Shown piece by piece: positions 41,223 to 50,771 of a stretch of 50,928 nt of DNA. The stretch comes from Litorilinea aerophila (GTDB lineage Bacteria > Chloroflexota > Anaerolineae > Caldilineales > Caldilineaceae). Location: contig CAMDEX010000012.1 in assembly GCA_945897075.1 (NCBI GenBank), positions 1 to 50,928 of the forward strand, given 5' to 3'. Position 1 is the first letter of the stretch. Every line of letters begins with the position of its first letter. The translations under genes and the position numbers were made by a program. A model generated the notes under the pieces. That model was given only the letters and a program-made list of their open reading frames with translations, did no database searches and was not told the DNA's origin.

Positions 41223-44153
41223 ATGTCCGAAGTTCGATTCATCCACCGCATAGCAACAATGACAACCATCAACATTCAACAAGCGGCAGTCGAAGAACAA
41301 AGGGATGAAATCCTGCATTCCGTAGCTGCGGCTTCCCATGCGCTTTTGCTCCACCCAGACCTGGACGCGGGGATTCAAGCCGCGCTGGATGCTCTGATCG
41401 CGCCTTCCGCCGTCGATCGCGTCTACATCTTTCAAAACCATACGGACCCCGAAAGTGGGCTGCTTCTGACCAGCCAACGTTACGAACGATCAAAAGGGAC
41501 GACCCAGCCACAGATCGACAACCCGGCATTGCAGAATATCCCCTATGACTTCGTTGGTCCCCGCTGGTACAGTCTGCTCTCCACCAATCGGGTCGTCAGC
41601 GGTCTGGTGCGGGACTTCCCCCCCAGCGAGCAGGAGATTTTGTTGCCCCAAGCGATTTTGGCGATTCTTGTCGCTCCGATCTGGGCGGGCATACATTTCT
41701 GGGGTTTCATCGGCTTTGACAACTGCCACGCCGAACAGATGTGGAGTACGGGCGAACAGGCCATTCTCCAATTGGTGGCCGCCAATATCGGTGCGGCCAT
41801 TGCCCGACAGAGCGCCGATGCCGAGAATCGCCAACAGCGCCAAAAGCTCGAACGCATCCTCAACGGCATTCCGATTAATATCTACGAAAAGGACGCCGAA
41901 GGGCGCTATACATTCGTCAACCAGGAGATGACGCGCTTTCTGAAGCGGCCCGCCCAGGAATTTTTGAACAAAACCGTTCATGAAGTCTTCGGGCCAAACG
42001 AGGCCAAACGTTTCGCGCAGGATGATCTGCTGCTGCGTTCGGGCGGGGCAGAAAGCGTACTCCTGGAGTTGAGTATGGAGCGGGATGGCGAAGTGCGTTG
42101 GATATTGACAGGGAAATCTCTGATCCGCCCCGACAGGCCACTGGAAAGCCACCTTTCTGGTTTCTCCATAGACGTAACCGAGCGCAAACAGGCCGAAGAG
42201 GCAGTCAGACGCCAGCAAGCCTTCATTCGCAGCGTCATTGATACCGTACCCAACCTGATTTCTGTCAGGGATGCCAACGGGAACTTTCTGCTGGCAAACC
42301 GCAGCTTTGCCGAATTGTTGGAGACAACTGTTGACGATCTGCTGCAACGCAACGCCGCCGAGGTCTATTTCAACGCGGACGACCTGGCGCGTTACCAACA
42401 AGATAACAAGACTGTTTTGGAGACGGGGCAGACACTGAAAGTTGAACAGTCGTTTACCAAATCTGATGGTTCGTTGCGCTGGTTTCTGGTCACCAAAGCA
42501 CCCCTGCAAATGGTGGATGGATCGGTCAGCGTGTTGGGCATTGGGGTGGACATCAGCGAAGAACGTGCGATTCGGCAAGAGTTGCGCCGGGCCAAAGAGG
42601 AGGCGGAGGCGGCCAGCAAAGCCAAATCCGAGTTTCTGGCGATGATGAGCCACGAAATCCGCACACCGATGAACGGTGTCATCGGGATGACCAGTCTGCT
42701 GCAGGAGACGCCCCTGAACACTGAACAGCAGGAGTACGTGGAGACGATCCGTTCCAGTGGGGAGTCACTGCTCACAATCATCAACGACATTCTCGATTTT
42801 TCCAAGATGGAGAGCGGCCACGCTACCCTGGAAAGCCAGCCCTTCTCGCTGCAAAAAACAATCGAGGATATTCACGATCTGCTGGCAGCCCGCCCCGATG
42901 GCCGTGGCCTTGCGCTTTGCTACGATGTGGCGGTCGATCTCCCCGAAATGGTCATGGGTGACCCCACCCGTGTGCGCCAGGTGTTGACAAATCTGATCGG
43001 CAATGCGCTGAAGTTCACCAACCAGGGCGGTGTGTTGACGACGATCCGCACCCAAACCGATGCGGAAGTGGGCGAGACGGGGGATATATGTCTGCATATT
43101 TCCGTGCAGGACACAGGCATCGGCATATCTGCCACCAAACTGCCTTCGCTCTTTACACCCTTTGTGCAATTGGATTCAGCCAATACACGCCGGTTTGAGG
43201 GCACGGGGCTGGGTTTGGCGATCTGTAAACGGCTGATTGAATTGATGGGCGGGAAAATTTGGGTGGAGAGTCAGGAGAAAGTCGGCTCGACTTTTCACTT
43301 TACCCTGCGTGTAACGCCCTACGCCGACTCCGCTTCACAACCCGCCCTGGACGCGACACCGGCGATGCGCGGCAAACGGATTCTGCTGTTGACCGAAAAC
43401 CCAGTGTTGCGCTCTACTCTGATCAACTGGGTTATCCGAGCAGGGGCGCAGCCGCTGACAATCGCTCCATCCGCAGACGCGGAGGCTTTAGCGGGCCAGT
43501 TGCCCGTTGTGGATCTGGCGCTGGTGGACGAACAATTTGAACCCAAGATCGTTGAGCGTCTGCACGCAAGCCCCGCGGCGCAGGAGGCGCGCTGGATTCT
43601 TTTGACGCATCCCAGTCGTCTGGGCAAGTCGTCCGTTCCCTATGCGGAGTGGATTCACAAACCGCTCAAGTGGCAACATTTTCTGCGCGTACTCGCCGAC
43701 GCGCCTGCCGCCAACCCGCAGAAAACGCCTGCGCCGCGCGCCAAAAAAGAGGCGTTGTTGGCTGAACAAATGCCGCTGCGCATCCTTCTGGTCGAGGACA
43801 ATCTGGTCAACCAGAAGCTGGCGTTGATCATTCTGCGCAAATTGGGCTACACCGCAGACCTGGCCGTCAACGGCGAGGAGGCTGTCGCTGCGGTGGAGCG
43901 CGCAAGCTACGATCTGATTTTTATGGATGTGCTGATGCCGGTGTTGGATGGGCTGGAAGCCACCCGGCGTATCCGCACTTTGCCGGACGGGGACAAGCCG
44001 CTGATCCTGGCTATGACCGCCAATGTGATGGAGACGGACCAGCGCGTCTGCCTGCAGGCGGGCATGGACGACTTTCTCAGCAAGCCCGTCACATCGGGGG
44101 ATATACGGGCAAAGCTGGTCGAGCTGTTTGGGCAGAAGGAGATTGGGGATTAG
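41223..44153 (+). CDS. Hybrid sensor histidine kinase (GAF-PAS-PAS-HisKA-HATPase-REC-REC)
   Basis: A 976-residue cytoplasmic kinase without membrane segments. In order: a GAF domain (about 35-200, [26 protein letters not shown]), two PAS domains ([16 protein letters not shown] and [20 protein letters not shown]), a coiled coil, HisKA with the H box [16 protein letters not shown] (His477), HATPase with N box [15 protein letters not shown]1 DTGIGIS and G2 [18 protein letters not shown]. Two receivers follow: the first ([15 protein letters not shown]) lacks the usual acidic pair, and the last has LVEDN and the phosphoacceptor in [13 protein letters not shown] (Asp902). No output domain is present. 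ATG 41259 is an alternative start; neither has a clear ribosome site. The last codons and the stop come from the GGGGATT repeat. Confidence 0.92.
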   Translation: MSEVRFIHRIATMTTINIQQAAVEEQRDEILHSVAAASHALLLHPDLDAGIQAALDALIAPSAVDRVYIFQNHTDPESGLLLTSQRYERSKGTTQPQIDNPALQNIPYDFVGPRWYSLLSTNRVVSGLVRDFPPSEQEILLPQAILAILVAPIWAGIHFWGFIGFDNCHAEQMWSTGEQAILQLVAANIGAAIARQSADAENRQQRQKLERILNGIPINIYEKDAEGRYTFVNQEMTRFLKRPAQEFLNKTVHEVFGPNEAKRFAQDDLLLRSGGAESVLLELSMERDGEVRWILTGKSLIRPDRPLESHLSGFSIDVTERKQAEEAVRRQQAFIRSVIDTVPNLISVRDANGNFLLANRSFAELLETTVDDLLQRNAAEVYFNADDLARYQQDNKTVLETGQTLKVEQSFTKSDGSLRWFLVTKAPLQMVDGSVSVLGIGVDISEERAIRQELRRAKEEAEAASKAKSEFLAMMSHEIRTPMNGVIGMTSLLQETPLNTEQQEYVETIRSSGESLLTIINDILDFSKMESGHATLESQPFSLQKTIEDIHDLLAARPDGRGLALCYDVAVDLPEMVMGDPTRVRQVLTNLIGNALKFTNQGGVLTTIRTQTDAEVGETGDICLHISVQDTGIGISATKLPSLFTPFVQLDSANTRRFEGTGLGLAICKRLIELMGGKIWVESQEKVGSTFHFTLRVTPYADSASQPALDATPAMRGKRILLLTENPVLRSTLINWVIRAGAQPLTIAPSADAEALAGQLPVVDLALVDEQFEPKIVERLHASPAAQEARWILLTHPSRLGKSSVPYAEWIHKPLKWQHFLRVLADAPAANPQKTPAPRAKKEALLAEQMPLRILLVEDNLVNQKLALIILRKLGYTADLAVNGEEAVAAVERASYDLIFMDVLMPVLDGLEATRRIRTLPDGDKPLILAMTANVMETDQRVCLQAGMDDFLSKPVTSGDIRAKLVELFGQKEIGD

Positions 44154-44345
44154 CGACTGGGGATTGGGGATTGGGGATTGGGGATTGGGGATTGGGGGAC
44201 TGGAGATTGGGGGACTGGAGATTGGGGACTGGAGATTGGGGATTGGAGATTGGGGATTGGGGATTAGCGACTGGGATTCGCATCCCCAGTCCCCGCTCCC
44301 CAGTCCCCGCTCCCCGCTCCCCACTCCCCGCTCCCCAGTCCCCAG
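44154..44345. repeat. GGGGATTGGGGACTGG minisatellite with inverted C-rich half
   Basis: Left part 44154-44276: many GGGGATT and GGGGACTGGAGATT units on the plus strand. Right part 44282-44347: CCCCAGTCCCCGCTCCCC units. The halves are roughly complementary and sit between convergent genes. The G-rich half has many runs of four or more G in series, so it could also form G-quadruplexes. Confidence 0.9.
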
Positions 44346-44348
44346 TCC

Positions 44349-45590
44349 CTACACTCTATCCAGCACCGCCAGACAGCGGTCAATCTCGTCCTCTGTGTTG
44401 TAGTGGGCCAGCCCCAGGCGCAGGAAACCCCCGCTCTGCTCCACCCCCATCCGTTCGCTGACGGAGAGCGCATAGAAATTGCCGTGCCAGGCAAAGATAT
44501 TTTCCGCGGCCAGGGCCAGCGCCAACTGCTCCGGTGTTGTACCTGTCTTACGCACGGCCACCGTCGCCACCCGCCGCTTCCAATCCTCCCGCTCCGTCAA
44601 CCCGTAGACACGCACGCCGGGAATCGCCTGCAAGCCGCCCAGCAGCCGGGCCAGCAGCTGATCTTCGTAAGCCCGAATCACAGGCCAGGCCGCGCGCAAG
44701 CGTTCGCGCCGGCCATCCTCTTTGCGCGCCGTGCCGTAAGTAACACCCAGCCCGGCCAGATAGTCAACGGCCGCTGTCACCCCGGCCATCCCTTCGTGGT
44801 TTTGCGTGCCAGTCTCCCACTTGCCGGGCAGCGCTTCCCCGACCGGGCGCACCCGATAGGCTTGCAACCGGCTCAGATGTTCGCGTTTGCCGTAGAGGTG
44901 GCCGGCGTGGGGGCCAAAGAATTTGTAGGCCGAGCAGGCCAGAAAATCGCAGCCCAGCGCGGCCACATCAATCAGCCCGTGCGGGGCGTATTGCACCGCA
45001 TCGATGAAGCTGTAGGCCCCCGCTTCCCGCGCCCAGCCCACAATTGTCGCCACATCGTTGATGGTGCCCAGCGCGTTGCTGGCGTAGCCCACCGCCACCA
45101 GCTTTGTGCGCGGTGTGATCTTGCGCCGGAAATCGTCCATATCCAGCGTGCCGGTCTCCAAGTCAATGTCCACCCATTGCACAGTCGCGCCCCGCTCCTC
45201 CGCGGCCAGCGCCCAGGGCATCACATTGGCGTCGTGATCGAGCCGGGTCAGGACGATCTCATCGCCGGGGCGAAATTCACGCGCCAGCGCGCGGCTCAGG
45301 TGGAAGGTGAGGCTGGTCATATTGTTGCCAAAGACGACCTCATCGGCGTCGCAGCCCAAGAGATCGGCCACGGCCTGATGCGCCCCAGCGACGACCGCAT
45401 CCGTGCGGTTGCTCGTCTCGAAGCCGCCGTGGGTGTTGGCGTTGCGCCGGGTCAGGTAATCCACCATCGCCCGGATTACGTTCCCGTGTACCTGCGTGCC
45501 GCCGGGGTTGTCGAAAAAGATGGCCGTCCTGCCGTTAAATTCCTCTTGCAGGGCGGGGAACTGCTTGCGAATTGCGTTGACATCCAACAT
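44349..45590 (-). CDS. Cysteine desulfurase-like PLP enzyme (VC1184-type)
   Basis: A 413-residue class V aminotransferase-fold enzyme. [18 protein letters not shown] opens the domain; [18 protein letters not shown] and [16 protein letters not shown] are conserved blocks; the PLP lysine is in [18 protein letters not shown]. The catalytic Cys loop of IscS/SufS is not seen: the corresponding C-terminal segment reads [19 protein letters not shown]. It therefore belongs with the 'cysteine desulfurase-like' VC1184 subfamily, whose reaction is not settled. GGAGG lies seven bases before ATG 45590. No suf or isc genes adjoin it. Its stop TAG is part of the GTAGGGACTGGGG repeat edge. Confidence 0.88.
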   Translation of the reverse strand: MLDVNAIRKQFPALQEEFNGRTAIFFDNPGGTQVHGNVIRAMVDYLTRRNANTHGGFETSNRTDAVVAGAHQAVADLLGCDADEVVFGNNMTSLTFHLSRALAREFRPGDEIVLTRLDHDANVMPWALAAEERGATVQWVDIDLETGTLDMDDFRRKITPRTKLVAVGYASNALGTINDVATIVGWAREAGAYSFIDAVQYAPHGLIDVAALGCDFLACSAYKFFGPHAGHLYGKREHLSRLQAYRVRPVGEALPGKWETGTQNHEGMAGVTAAVDYLAGLGVTYGTARKEDGRRERLRAAWPVIRAYEDQLLARLLGGLQAIPGVRVYGLTEREDWKRRVATVAVRKTGTTPEQLALALAAENIFAWHGNFYALSVSERMGVEQSGGFLRLGLAHYNTEDEIDRCLAVLDRV

Positions 45591-45672
45591 TGTGATCCTC
45601 CGGTGTTGGTGGGTGACGATAACCACAAAATTCAACAATCTATGCGCTCAACTCTGGCCCAGAAAAGTAATG

Positions 45673-45711
45673 CGTGAAACGTGATATCAGACGGCGATCT
45701 CACGTTTCACG
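45673..45711. repeat. Inverted repeat of the CGTGAAACGTGA family
   Basis: CGTGAAACGTGA (45673-45684) and its complement (45700-45711) with a 15-base loop; second member of the family at 10599-10637. It lies between two minus-strand genes, after sppA. Confidence 0.8.
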
Positions 45712-45763
45712 TTTCATAGCCTGCCTGGCAACTCTGGTTGATGGCCCTACCGTTCGCCGTTTG

Positions 45764-47569
45764 TTACCACCTGATCCGCGGCAGCCCGTCGGCCAACAGC
45801 CATATCCGGTCTGAACCCAACAGGGCTGACCAATCCCGCCCCAGGACGGCAAAGGCAAATTCGGCCAGATCGGGGATGGAAAGGGATGAATCAGGCAGCC
45901 CCAGCGCTTTGGCCGAGAGAGGCATACGCGGCTTGTCAAACTCAACTGTGCGCACGGCCACGCTGCCGTCGTTGGGCAGACCGGCCAACTGGCAGGCTCT
46001 CTCCACGGCCACGGCAAAATCGCCCAGTTCGTCAACCAGCCCATTCTCCAGGGCCTGGCTGCCTGTCCAGACCCGCCCCCCGGCCAGCTCATCCAGACGT
46101 TCCGGGGAGAGTTGGCGGCCCGCCACTACTCGATCTTTGAAAGCCTGGTAAGTCGTCTCGATGGCCTCTTCGATTTTGTCCCGTTGCTCGCCGCGCCAGG
46201 GCCGGCTGTCGGCGTAGATGTCGGCGTTCTTGCCCCGGCGCAGGGAGAAGCGGTTGGCAGCGGCTTTGTGATAGGCTTCGCTGGTGATCAATTTGGCCGT
46301 AATCACACCGATGCTACCGGTGAGGGTGGCCGGTTGACAGATGATCTTGTGGGCGGGCAGGGCGATGTAATAGCCGCCGCTGGCCGCCACATCGCCCAAA
46401 TAGGCCACCAGCGGCTTCTTGCGCGCCAGCAGAGAAAGCTCACGCCAGATCAGATCGCTGGCCAGGGCCGAGCCGCCGCCGGAATCAACGTGCAGCACAA
46501 CCGCGTCCAGACTCTCATCCTCGGCCGCGGCGCGCACTGTCTGTTGCACAGTGGCGCTGCCGATGGTGCTGTCGCCCAGAATGGGCAGGCTGGCCGGAAA
46601 CTGGCGGCTCTTGCCGGTCAGGATCGTACCGGAAAGGCTGATGACGCCGAGGCTGTGGGTGGAGGTGGGGCGCGGTTTGCGTTTCAGATAGCGCCTTGCT
46701 CTGGGATAGGGTTGCAGCCGGGCCTCGCGATCGGCAATGCCCAGGAGCGCTGGCAACTCGTCTTCGTAGGCCAGCCCGTCAATCAGTGTCTTGTCGAGAG
46801 CGTCGGGCGCAGAGAGCGGGGCCTGATCGATGAGTGAGCGCACCTGATTCTCGCCCAGCACCCGCCCCTGGCTGATAGCCGTCACCATCGCCTCGAACCA
46901 GCCGTCCAGCAGCCGGTTGGTCTGCTCCCGATCCGCTTCGCTCATTTCCGTGCGGCTCAGGCGGTCATAGGCTGTTTTCCAGGGAGCGATGCGTACAACA
47001 TCCATTTGCGCGCCCACTTTGGCGAGTGTATCGGCCAGAAAAGTCGGCTCGGTGTGCAGCCCCAGCACATTCCAATCGGCCAGCGGCGGCATCAGAATGC
47101 GATCGGCCGCGACAGCCATTATGTATGAGGCATTGCCCGCGCTCTCCAAATGCACCACCACATCCTTTTCAATGGCGCGGTTGGGGCCATTCTCCCGAAT
47201 ATCCCAGGCGCGGAAGCGCGCAAAGAGCGCGGCCAGACTCTGGCTCTGGGCCAGGCTGAGCTGCGCGCCGCGCACCAAAAAGAGAACGCCGTAGACATCC
47301 GGGTCCGCGGCGATAGCACGCAGGGCGGAGGAGATGCCTTCGATGGTCAAGGGCGGTGCGGCAAAGGGCAGCAGCGAGTAGTACCAGGGCTGCGAGGACG
47401 CGCGCTCGGTCAATTCGCCGTCGAGTTCAAAGACGACGTAATCGGCCCATTTGCGCCGGGCCAGCCGCCGTCGCCCATTCAAAATACCGTAAAAAATCCA
47501 CCGCCACATCCGCCCAAAGAGGCGGCCCACTGCGCTGATAGCTCTGCCAATAGGTTTCAAGGGGTTCAT
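45764..47569 (-). CDS. sppA: Signal peptide peptidase SppA, long (67K) type
   Basis: A 601-residue serine protease with two S49 repeats, the length of the E. coli type. The general-base Lys lies in the N-terminal half, RIAPWKTAYDRLSRTEMS (Lys198), and the nucleophile Ser in the C-terminal half, GDVAASGGYYIALPA (about 398). VVLHVDSGGGSALASDLIW is the oxyanion/strand block and TLTGSIGVI follows. It should clear cleaved signal peptides from the membrane. The N-terminal region (RMWRWIFYGIL) is amphipathic and only weakly hydrophobic, so membrane attachment may be peripheral. It stands alone, with repeats on both sides. Confidence 0.93.
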   Translation of the reverse strand: MNPLKPIGRAISAVGRLFGRMWRWIFYGILNGRRRLARRKWADYVVFELDGELTERASSQPWYYSLLPFAAPPLTIEGISSALRAIAADPDVYGVLFLVRGAQLSLAQSQSLAALFARFRAWDIRENGPNRAIEKDVVVHLESAGNASYIMAVAADRILMPPLADWNVLGLHTEPTFLADTLAKVGAQMDVVRIAPWKTAYDRLSRTEMSEADREQTNRLLDGWFEAMVTAISQGRVLGENQVRSLIDQAPLSAPDALDKTLIDGLAYEDELPALLGIADREARLQPYPRARRYLKRKPRPTSTHSLGVISLSGTILTGKSRQFPASLPILGDSTIGSATVQQTVRAAAEDESLDAVVLHVDSGGGSALASDLIWRELSLLARKKPLVAYLGDVAASGGYYIALPAHKIICQPATLTGSIGVITAKLITSEAYHKAAANRFSLRRGKNADIYADSRPWRGEQRDKIEEAIETTYQAFKDRVVAGRQLSPERLDELAGGRVWTGSQALENGLVDELGDFAVAVERACQLAGLPNDGSVAVRTVEFDKPRMPLSAKALGLPDSSLSIPDLAEFAFAVLGRDWSALLGSDRIWLLADGLPRIRW

Positions 47570-47659
47570 AAATAGTGCTTCTCGTCGGGAATTTGGTATT
47601 CGGTATTAGTACGTAACCAGTGAAATTCTTGTTTTTTGCGCAAGAAAAGAGAAATTTTT

Positions 47660-47722
47660 GTATACACGGATAGAAAGGAACACGGATTTTTCTGATCTGT
47701 GTTCCTTTCTATCCGTGTATAC
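47660..47722. repeat. 24-bp perfect inverted repeat of the ACACGGAT family
   Basis: Arms 47660-47683 (GTATACACGGATAGAAAGGA...) and 47699-47722 pair without mismatch round a 15-base loop. The words ACACGGAT and ATCCGTGT recur in the 34.0-34.2 kb repeats. Confidence 0.88.
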
Positions 47723-47879
47723 AACCCTCTTTGGTTCTGGCTTTGCCAGGCTAGGTATTGGGATATTGAGTCACGTCTACGCACGACCCAATATCGAATA
47801 CCCAATATCTTTATCTCTTTGTGCAAAGTGACAACCGGATTCTGCCAATTGTTCATCCGGTTTGCACAAAATACTTTTC

Positions 47880-47908
47880 TTGAATCTGAAGGAAATATGT
47901 GGTACAAT
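47880..47908 (+). promoter_or_regulatory. Promoter of the CBM48 gene
   Basis: TTGAAT (47880-47885), 17-base spacer, TACAAT (47903-47908). The predicted start is near 47915, 68 bases before the ATG. Confidence 0.6.
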
Positions 47909-47982
47909 CATACCATCTGGGCTGTCTCGCCGAGACGAATTGCCTGGCTGCTTGCCAGGCCGGTAGATAAGGAGTAAGCGCA

Positions 47983-48411
47983 ATGATCCGCAAAATTCCT
48001 TCTCCTAAATCCAGTTGTGTCCGTGTTATTTTTGAATTGCCTGCCTGCATTTGGGCAGACCACATTTTTCTGGTCGGTGAGTTCAACGACTGGAATGTAG
48101 CTGTTACCCCCTTCGCCCAGAACCGGGATGGGGTCTGGCGGGCTGTCGTCGATCTGTTGGCAAACCGGGACTACCAGTTCCGCTATCTGGTGGATGGAAG
48201 CTGGCAAACCGATTCCCACGCCGACGGCTGGGTTGCGAACGAATACGGCAGCCAAAACAGCATTGTCAGTACTGCTTTTCCCCACGATGCTCAACCAATT
48301 GTAGGCGAAACCAGTCTGTTACACGAAGGGTTGCACGAGTCGGGACACACGTTTGGAACTCATCAGACGATACATCCCACACCCCAGTCTTCAAAGCGTT
48401 TGAGCGTTTGA
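47983..48411 (+). CDS. Stand-alone CBM48/AMPK-type glycogen-binding domain protein
   Basis: A 142-residue protein whose first 95 residues are one CBM48-like (isoamylase N-terminal/AMPK glycogen-binding) domain: VRVIFELPACIWADHIFLVG, EFNDWNVAVTPF, GVWRAVVDLLANRDYQFRYL, VDGSWQTD and ADGWVANEYGSQNSIV. The FNDWN motif and the two Trp expected for glucan binding are present. There is no enzyme domain. The C-terminal 45 residues are His/Thr/Ser-rich and look disordered, and the last few codons and stop come from a repeat. AGGAG lies nine bases before the ATG. Such free-standing domains are seen in Chloroflexota and cyanobacteria; partner enzyme unknown. Its 5' leader can fold into a small hairpin. 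Confidence 0.88.
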   Translation: MIRKIPSPKSSCVRVIFELPACIWADHIFLVGEFNDWNVAVTPFAQNRDGVWRAVVDLLANRDYQFRYLVDGSWQTDSHADGWVANEYGSQNSIVSTAFPHDAQPIVGETSLLHEGLHESGHTFGTHQTIHPTPQSSKRLSV

Positions 48412-48436
48412 ACGTTCAAACACTCCAAAGCTCAAA
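48394..48436. repeat. GTTTGAAC palindrome between convergent genes
   Basis: Perfect 16-base palindrome GTTTGAACGTTCAAAC (48406-48421), extended by TTTGAG and CTCAAA. It contains the stop of the CBM48 gene (TGA 48409-48411) and of the convergent cysteine-rich gene (TCA 48432-48434). Related to 11984-12013. Confidence 0.85.
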
Positions 48437-49985
48437 CATTCAGACAGTCGGCGCAATAGGCGCGGCCATCTGCCGGAGCGACGGTGACAAAAGCCGGGCC
48501 AACCAGACGCTGGCAGTGGGCGCAGGCGACAATACAGCCTGTACAGTAGCGCTGACCGCTGGCGCTGCATGTGGCGAGATGGCTGCTCTCCTCCTGGCAG
48601 CCGGGACAGCGCACCGCACAGGTCCGGCAGATCAGGTCGCCCGTCACCCCATCCATACGCAGATGGGTGCGGCATTGACGCGTCCCACAGGCGGCGCACG
48701 CCTCCTGGCAGGCGTGGCAGACGTCGTCGGCGCAGACTGGGCAGCGGCTGCTGTGTTCGGCACAGGCGCGCAGCCCGCATGACCAGCAGTAGCGGCTGCA
48801 TTCTTCGCATAGCTGCTCGGCACAGACCGGGCAGCTATGCAGCCCGCAGCGCTCGCACAGAATCTCTTGACACGCGGCGCATTGGCGCAGACACTCTTCG
48901 CACAGCAGGTGGCCGGCGCTGTCCAACACCAGCGCGGCGATCTCTTCCCCACAGGCGTGGCAGGCCGGGCGGGAGAGTACTCCCGTGTAAAGATTGCGCA
49001 CGACCTGGACCGTCACGCTCTGTTTGCCGTCGCCCAGCGTGATGTTGGCGACGGCTGTGGGTGTATGCAAAATGGCGTAGCTGAAGAGTTCAACCTGGAC
49101 GCGCAGACGGTGGTTTTCGATCTCCTCAGCAATTTTGCGTTGCAGATCGGCTTCCAAGACTTTGCGTTTTTCGCCCTGCGGGTCGTGGCTGTCATAAACT
49201 TCGCCGATCTGCTGCTCGTAATAGCTGGTCAGCCGGGCAAGAACTTTGTGCAGCCGGGGCAGAATCTCCGATTCGTAGGCCACACAGCGCACATCCGCGT
49301 GGTAGAGCGCATATTTGCGGGCGCTTTCGGCCAGACGGTTGAGCTGGGTCATCGGCGGCAGACGCACAGTCGCAGGGGTGACCTGCTCGTCTTTTTCGAT
49401 GGGGTGTTCTACAGAGATCGGCGCGCCGTCGGTGAGCAACTTTTGCAGCACCAACCCTTTTTCGTCTTCATCCGCCAGCGCAACCCGCTTGCCATCGCTG
49501 TCGAGGACGACAGCGTAGAGTTCCTCCCGTTTGTCATCCGAGCGGTAGGTGATATGCCAATTAAAGACGAAGAGCCGCTGCTGCTGCTCCTCCAATTTCA
49601 GCCCCAAGACAGCGACGTTGCGGGGTTGAATGGCGCGCAGAAGTTGATCCGCTCCCAGGTGTTGGCGCGGTAGTTGCAGCAGAGTCACACCGCCGCGCCG
49701 CTCCAGAAAGTCCATCATCTGGTCAAAAAGACGGCTGCCATAGGCTACCAGATCGGTGTGAGAAGTCGCCTCTCCGTTCTGGAAGGTCAGGTGCAGCGCC
49801 GGTTTGCCAAAGTGGGCGGCAAGTGTGGCGGGCAGGTCAACCCAGACGGTACTGTCACTCGCGCGCTGGGTGATCTGGCCGCCAAAAGCCGCAAAAAAGT
49901 GCAGGGTGAAATTTTGCAGCGCGTGGTGGCGGGAGGCCGCGCCCGCGGGCACTGATTCGGTTTCGACGGCAGAAGCGCTTGGCAT
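48432..49985 (-). CDS. Unknown protein with long cysteine-rich (multi zinc-ribbon/RING-like) C-terminus
   Basis: A 517-residue protein. The first 330 residues are soluble and unrecognised; they include an acidic-helical stretch ([20 protein letters not shown]) and [18 protein letters not shown]. From residue 341 to the end there are over 30 cysteines in CxxC pairs: [80 protein letters not shown] and YCADC, so six to eight zinc sites arranged like cross-braced B-box/RING or double zinc ribbons. No nucleotide-binding or protease motif is seen. It may be a scaffold or nucleic-acid-binding factor. A TATACT box eight bases upstream of the ATG suggests a nearly leaderless transcript divergent from rex. 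Confidence 0.75.
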   Translation of the reverse strand: MPSASAVETESVPAGAASRHHALQNFTLHFFAAFGGQITQRASDSTVWVDLPATLAAHFGKPALHLTFQNGEATSHTDLVAYGSRLFDQMMDFLERRGGVTLLQLPRQHLGADQLLRAIQPRNVAVLGLKLEEQQQRLFVFNWHITYRSDDKREELYAVVLDSDGKRVALADEDEKGLVLQKLLTDGAPISVEHPIEKDEQVTPATVRLPPMTQLNRLAESARKYALYHADVRCVAYESEILPRLHKVLARLTSYYEQQIGEVYDSHDPQGEKRKVLEADLQRKIAEEIENHRLRVQVELFSYAILHTPTAVANITLGDGKQSVTVQVVRNLYTGVLSRPACHACGEEIAALVLDSAGHLLCEECLRQCAACQEILCERCGLHSCPVCAEQLCEECSRYCWSCGLRACAEHSSRCPVCADDVCHACQEACAACGTRQCRTHLRMDGVTGDLICRTCAVRCPGCQEESSHLATCSASGQRYCTGCIVACAHCQRLVGPAFVTVAPADGRAYCADCLNV

Positions 49986-50015
49986 TCAAACAGTATAGCA
50001 CACTTTGGGCGACGG

Positions 50016-50045
50016 TTGCCCCTGACCGATTGTTTGTGATAAAAT
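50016..50045 (+). promoter_or_regulatory. rex promoter with possible Rex operator
   Basis: TTGCCC (50016-50021), 18-base spacer and TAAAAT (50040-50045). TTGTGATAAAATGCACCA (50034-50051) resembles the Rex box TTGTGA-N6-TCACAA in its left half and less so in its right half, and overlaps the -10, as expected for autoregulation. Confidence 0.4.
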
Positions 50046-50054
50046 GCACCATAG

Positions 50055-50088
50055 CCAGACCTGTCAGGTGCGCACCTGACAGGTCTGG
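50055..50088. repeat. Perfect 34-bp palindrome in the rex leader
   Basis: CCAGACCTGTCAGGTGC (50055-50071) is followed directly by its exact complement (50072-50088). It lies 44 bases before the rex GTG start and can form a 15-bp or longer hairpin in the leader. Confidence 0.9.
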
Positions 50089-50131
50089 CAAGCGCCAGCA
50101 TTTGATTCTGTCTGATGAAAGCCGCACCGAC

Positions 50132-50761
50132 GTGAGCAAACAAAACAGCAAAGAGATCCCTGATATTGTGATTGGCCGTCTGCCAGTCTATTTGCGTACG
50201 CTGCGTCTGCTGGCCGACGACGGGCGCGATGTAACCTCCAGCCAGGAATTGGGCGAACATTTGGGCATCAGCTCGGCGCAAATCCGCAAAGACCTGAGCC
50301 ATTTTGGCGAATTCGGCAAACAGGGCACGGGCTATAACATCACATTTCTGTGCAATCAGCTACAGAAAATCTTGAATGTGGATCGGGTCTGGTCGGTGGT
50401 TCTGGTGGGGGCCGGCTCATTGGGCAATGCGATTGCCAACTACGCTGGCTTCGAAAGCCGGGGCTTTCGCATCGTCGCCATCTTTGACGAAGACAAAGCG
50501 AAGATTGGGCGACCGATGGGGTCTGTACATGTGGAGGACTTTGCGAACCTGGCCCAGCGCATACAAGAAACCAACGCCCAGATTGCAGTCATCGCCGTGC
50601 CCACCAGTGCGGCCCAGCGGGTGGCGGATCAGCTTGTCGAAGCCGGTCTGACCAGCATTCTCTGTTATGCGCCGATCACCCTCACCGTGCCCAACCACGT
50701 GCGGGTGGAGTATATCGATCCGGTCATCCACTTCCAGCACATGACCTATTATTTGGGGTAG
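50132..50761 (+). CDS. rex: Redox-sensing transcriptional repressor Rex
   Basis: A 209-residue Rex, normal length. The N-terminal winged helix reads [19 protein letters not shown], then [20 protein letters not shown], the DNA-reading block, and GTGYNI. The C-terminal Rossmann domain has [19 protein letters not shown] for NAD(H), [14 protein letters not shown], and the terminal [20 protein letters not shown] helix that swaps between subunits. It represses fermentative and respiratory genes and is released by a high NADH/NAD+ ratio. GTG 50132 is the only sensible start, since the upstream frame runs through a palindrome and the divergent promoter. The stop is followed at once by a tandem repeat. 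Confidence 0.95.
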   Translation: MSKQNSKEIPDIVIGRLPVYLRTLRLLADDGRDVTSSQELGEHLGISSAQIRKDLSHFGEFGKQGTGYNITFLCNQLQKILNVDRVWSVVLVGAGSLGNAIANYAGFESRGFRIVAIFDEDKAKIGRPMGSVHVEDFANLAQRIQETNAQIAVIAVPTSAAQRVADQLVEAGLTSILCYAPITLTVPNHVRVEYIDPVIHFQHMTYYLG

Positions 50762-50771
50762 GGATACTATC

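Larger units (their letters stand above)
47570..47982. other. Intergenic region with inverted repeat, promoter and structured leader
   Basis: No gene is supported. It contains a 24-bp inverted repeat (47660-47722), GGTATTGGGATATTG/CCCAATATC repeat halves (47754-47812), the promoter at 47880-47908 and a leader of about 70 bases with a small hairpin GCCTGGC-TGCTT-GCCAGGC (47942-47960). Confidence 0.6.
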
